DNA from: Bacillus sp. FJAT-26390
Lineage (GTDB): Bacteria; Bacillota; Bacilli; Paenibacillales; Paenibacillaceae
Assembly (NCBI RefSeq): GCF_001682865.1
Contig: NZ_MAQX01000022.1
Location: forward strand, 558,001 to 622,000
Reading direction: 5' to 3'
DNA: 64,000 nt
Below are positions 61,357 to 64,000 of this stretch, in pieces; the stretch's first letter is position 1, and each line of letters starts with the position of its first letter. The notes beneath the pieces were generated by a model. That model searched no databases. It had not been told where the DNA came from and saw only the letters and a program-made list of their open reading frames with translations. The translations under genes were made by a program, and so were the position numbers.

Positions 61357-62934
61357 TTGAAACGAGTACTTAAGTTGACAATGATCAGCGCATTGATTGC
61401 CATAGTTGCTGCAGGATGCGCGGACGGCAAGGCGGCAGGCAACAAGCCGAAGGGCGGCGACAGCGTCCCGGCAGCAGGCGGCAAAACGTCCTTCTCCATG
61501 TCTATGGCTACTAGCGGCAACAAGCATGCGGAGCGGTCTGCTGATATAAACAGCGAGAAGTGGGTACTCAAGCTGGAGGAGCTGACGAATACGGATCTGG
61601 ACATCCGAATGATCCCTTTGAAGGATTTTGCCAGCAAAATGTCGCTCCTATTCGCCTCAAATGACATTCCCGATGTCGTTCAGAACGTTGGCGGGGCTAC
61701 ATCCAAGGGGATGTCCGGCTCCGTAGAGTCCGGTATCTTTATGCCGCTGGATGCTTTGCTAAAGGAGCATGCGCCAAATTTGATGAAGGCTGTGCCACCT
61801 GAAGCTTGGCAGGAAACCAGCTATGACGGCAAGATCTACGGCATCCCGGCATGGATTTCCAATCCGTCGCGCCGCGCTTTGTTCATCCGTACGGACTTGC
61901 TTGAGAAGACGGGTCTGGCGGCTCCGAGGACGGTCGAGGAGTTTTTGGACGTCATGCGTGCCATGAAGAAAAACGGCGTCGAGTTTCCTTATCAAATGCG
62001 GGAAAATTTCAAATATGCCGATACGGTTATGGGGGCATTCGACGTGCTGCCTTCGCAGTTCGAGCTGCAAAATGGCGAGGTTGTGCCGAAGTTTTTTGAC
62101 GTGGAAAATATGACAAAAGCGCTGGAGACGTACAAGACGATGTACGACGAGGGTTTGATTCCGAAGGATTTTGCTTCCCTGTCATCAAGCGACTACAGCA
62201 AGAACAATGAAAGCGGAAGATCGGGCATGTGGTCAGCGAACGCCCAGCTTCTAACAGAGCTGCGAGGCAAGCTCATTAACGCCGTGCCTGAAGCGAAGCT
62301 CGACATCATCCCGTCGCCGCGCGGCCCGGAAAATGTAGGCGGACATTTGCTCTACCCAAGCGTGAACACCTCTTACTATATCAACAGCAAAGTGTCGCAA
62401 GAGAAGGCGATCGCTATTATTAAGTTTTTTGAATGGATGCTGACGCCGGAAGCGGAAATTTATTTCACATTTGGCATTGAAGGCGATACCTACACGAAGG
62501 ATAGCGACGGCAAAATCAATTACACGCCGCCGACTGAGCCAGAGGCGATGGATGAGGACCGGTTCCGCGGCATGTTCTGGTTCGTGCATGACATGATCTA
62601 CAACAAGGCGAAGGAAGAGCTGACAGAAGACGGCCGTGACATGATGATGTACCTGGATACAGTCGTGTCGAAGGAAGGGCTGGGAACCGTTCGTTTCTCT
62701 CCTTCATTAGAGACGTTTTCAAAATATCCGGATGCATCCCCGCTCGGCGATGATACGGGGCCGAAGCTGATTATCGAGCACATGGTAAAGATGATCTACG
62801 GCAAGGAGCCGATCGCGGATTGGCCTAAAGTAATTGAGGAGTACAAAAAGAAAGGCGGCCTCGACATTATCAAGGATGCGACCGAGCGGTATAACAACGG
62901 AGAAGGCGTAATTGTCTCGGAAAATCGGAAATAA
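61357..62934 (+). CDS. Second LplA-like solute-binding lipoprotein
   Basis: 525 residues. Lipobox IVAAGC, cysteine 21. It matches the receptor at 54091 throughout: KWVLKLEELTN, FASNDIPDVV, SGSVESGIFMPLD, YQMRENFKYAD, FGIEGDTYTKDS and IIEHMVKMIYGKEPIADWPK. TTG 61357 fits AGAAGAGG at 8 bases; ATG 61351 and GTG 61348 are in frame but too close to that site. No permeases follow it in the window, so it may use the LplBC pair at 52091-53948. Confidence 0.91.
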   Translation: MKRVLKLTMISALIAIVAAGCADGKAAGNKPKGGDSVPAAGGKTSFSMSMATSGNKHAERSADINSEKWVLKLEELTNTDLDIRMIPLKDFASKMSLLFASNDIPDVVQNVGGATSKGMSGSVESGIFMPLDALLKEHAPNLMKAVPPEAWQETSYDGKIYGIPAWISNPSRRALFIRTDLLEKTGLAAPRTVEEFLDVMRAMKKNGVEFPYQMRENFKYADTVMGAFDVLPSQFELQNGEVVPKFFDVENMTKALETYKTMYDEGLIPKDFASLSSSDYSKNNESGRSGMWSANAQLLTELRGKLINAVPEAKLDIIPSPRGPENVGGHLLYPSVNTSYYINSKVSQEKAIAIIKFFEWMLTPEAEIYFTFGIEGDTYTKDSDGKINYTPPTEPEAMDEDRFRGMFWFVHDMIYNKAKEELTEDGRDMMMYLDTVVSKEGLGTVRFSPSLETFSKYPDASPLGDDTGPKLIIEHMVKMIYGKEPIADWPKVIEEYKKKGGLDIIKDATERYNNGEGVIVSENRK

Positions 62935-62968
62935 AGGACGCTAAGCTCGTCCGCATTGGAGGAGAACG

Positions 62969-64000
62969 ATGACGATCGTATATGACGAGGCAGCGCAGAC
63001 ATTCCATCTGCAAAGCCGATCATCCAGCTATATCATGCAGCTTGTGAAAAACAAATATCTCGCACATGTTCATTGGGGCGGTAAAGTCAGGGGCACAAGC
63101 GCCGGTGCGCTGCTCGCCATCCGTCGCAGATGCTCATTCTCGCCGTCGACGGATCCAAGCGATCTGACGCTGTCGCTCGATACGCTGCCACAAGAGCTTC
63201 CCGGCTTCGGAGGCAGCGACTTCCGGGTTCCTGCCTATCAAGTCCAGGTTGAGGACGGAACGACGGTCAGCGAGCTTGTCTATGAATCGCACCGCATCTA
63301 TGCCGGCAAGCCTGCGCTTAGCGGTCTTCCTTCAACTTATGCCGTGGAGGCAAGCGAAGCAGAAAGCCTCGAAATCGTTCTGATCGATCCGATCATAGGC
63401 TTGAAGGCGATTCTGACCTACACGACGTTCCGCGATTTGGACGCCGTGGCCCGCTCGGTTCGCTATATCAATGAAAGCGGCGCTCCGATGAAGCTGCTGC
63501 GCGCGCTTAGCATGAGCATCGACTTTCCTCATGATGACTTCGACATGCTTCAGCTGCCCGGAACATGGGCAAGAGAGCGCCACATCGAGCGTCGTCCGCT
63601 CGCATCCGGCGGTTCGGTCATCGAGAGCAGAAGGGGAGCGAGCAGCCATTCGCTCAATCCCTTTCTTGCCCTTCTCTCGAAGGACACGAACGAAGTGCAG
63701 GGCGAAGCCTACGGCTTCAGCCTCGTGTACAGCGGCAGCTTTGTGGCGCAGGCAGAGGTTGATCCCTTTCATACGACCCGCGTCGCAATGGGCATCAATC
63801 CATTCGACTTCTGTTGGCATTTGGAGCCAGACGAGTCGTTCCAGGCACCGGAGACGGTACTCGTGTATTCGTCGGAAGGGCTTGGCGCGATGTCGCGGAC
63901 GTATCATAAGCTGTACCGGACGCGCTTATGCCGAGGAGCTTTCCGCGACCGGACGCGTCCCGTGCTGCTCAACAACTGGGAGGCGACGTACTTTGATTTT
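62969..64000 (+). CDS. GH36 alpha-galactosidase (N-terminal part, cut by the window end)
   Basis: Frame open from ATG 62969 (ATTGGAGGAGAA upstream) to the last base, 344 codons. The visible part is the N-terminal beta-sandwich domain of classic GH36 alpha-galactosidases. HVHWGG is present near residue 38, GFGGSDFRVPAY near 92, and the domain ends with PVLLNNWEATYFDF, the segment that leads into the catalytic barrel. No signal peptide, so it is cytoplasmic. It would cleave alpha-galactosides brought in by the neighbouring importer. The catalytic residues lie beyond the window. Confidence 0.92.
   Translation, partial: MTIVYDEAAQTFHLQSRSSSYIMQLVKNKYLAHVHWGGKVRGTSAGALLAIRRRCSFSPSTDPSDLTLSLDTLPQELPGFGGSDFRVPAYQVQVEDGTTVSELVYESHRIYAGKPALSGLPSTYAVEASEAESLEIVLIDPIIGLKAILTYTTFRDLDAVARSVRYINESGAPMKLLRALSMSIDFPHDDFDMLQLPGTWARERHIERRPLASGGSVIESRRGASSHSLNPFLALLSKDTNEVQGEAYGFSLVYSGSFVAQAEVDPFHTTRVAMGINPFDFCWHLEPDESFQAPETVLVYSSEGLGAMSRTYHKLYRTRLCRGAFRDRTRPVLLNNWEATYFDF

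Overview
The window reads as chromosome of an endospore-forming, Gram-positive bacterium of the Paenibacillus type. The evidence is a tricistronic spore germinant-receptor operon, a surface protein with S-layer homology (SLH) repeats, YesM/YesN-type two-component regulators, several LplABC-type sugar ABC transporters with lipoprotein receptors, CcpA (cre)-like sites, strong AGGAGG ribosome binding sites and frequent GTG/TTG starts. Apart from the partial first gene, every gene I support is on the + strand. I saw no rRNA, tRNA, insertion sequence, prophage or CRISPR array.

Layout. (1) 1-10.2 kb: a probable alpha-mannoside locus. It has a divergent partial GH38 alpha-mannosidase, a YesM-type sensor kinase coupled to a sugar-binding lipoprotein but with no response regulator, an LplB/LplC/LplA-like transporter, and a secreted GH99/GH71-like enzyme with two carbohydrate-binding modules. 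(2) 10.3-16.8 kb: a HAD phosphatase, the GerA/B/C-type germination operon, a ManD/RspA-type mannonate dehydratase and an NAD-dependent epimerase/dehydrogenase. (3) 17.1-29.1 kb: a tightly packed operon of eight genes: an MsmX/UgpC-like ATPase, a 983-residue solute-binding protein with N-terminal carbohydrate-binding-like modules, two permeases, an NHL-repeat/Yip1 membrane protein, a DUF5696 protein and two more permeases. (4) 29.3-29.9 kb: a near-perfect tandem array of a 40-bp palindromic unit (15 full copies plus one partial), ending at the ribosome binding site of another sugar-binding lipoprotein, which is followed by a chemoreceptor. (5) 33.5-39.1 kb: a promoter, a cobalamin riboswitch, an intrinsic terminator and a single 1690-residue surface protein built from transcobalamin/intrinsic-factor-like parts and three SLH repeats. 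(6) 39.2-47.2 kb: a beta-helix protein, a membrane GDPD phosphodiesterase, a UDG-like protein, an SGNH hydrolase, a two-gene ABC exporter and a small coiled-coil protein. (7) 47.4 kb to the end: a pectin/galacturonoside-type locus. It has an LplD-like GH4 alpha-galacturonidase, aldo/keto reductase, cupin, GH36 enzyme, LplB/LplC permeases, an LplA receptor behind a promoter and cre site, a YesN/YesM pair, a pectate-lyase-fold protein, a second LplA paralogue and a partial GH36 alpha-galactosidase.

How it fits together: most of the window detects, binds, cleaves and imports plant or fungal cell-wall saccharides. Only one gene encodes an importer ATPase (17.1 kb), so the other importers presumably share it or one encoded elsewhere. 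The least ordinary items are the riboswitch-controlled, S-layer-anchored putative B12-binding protein, the 40-bp array in front of a receptor gene, and the eight-gene operon with membrane-anchored, module-bearing receptors.
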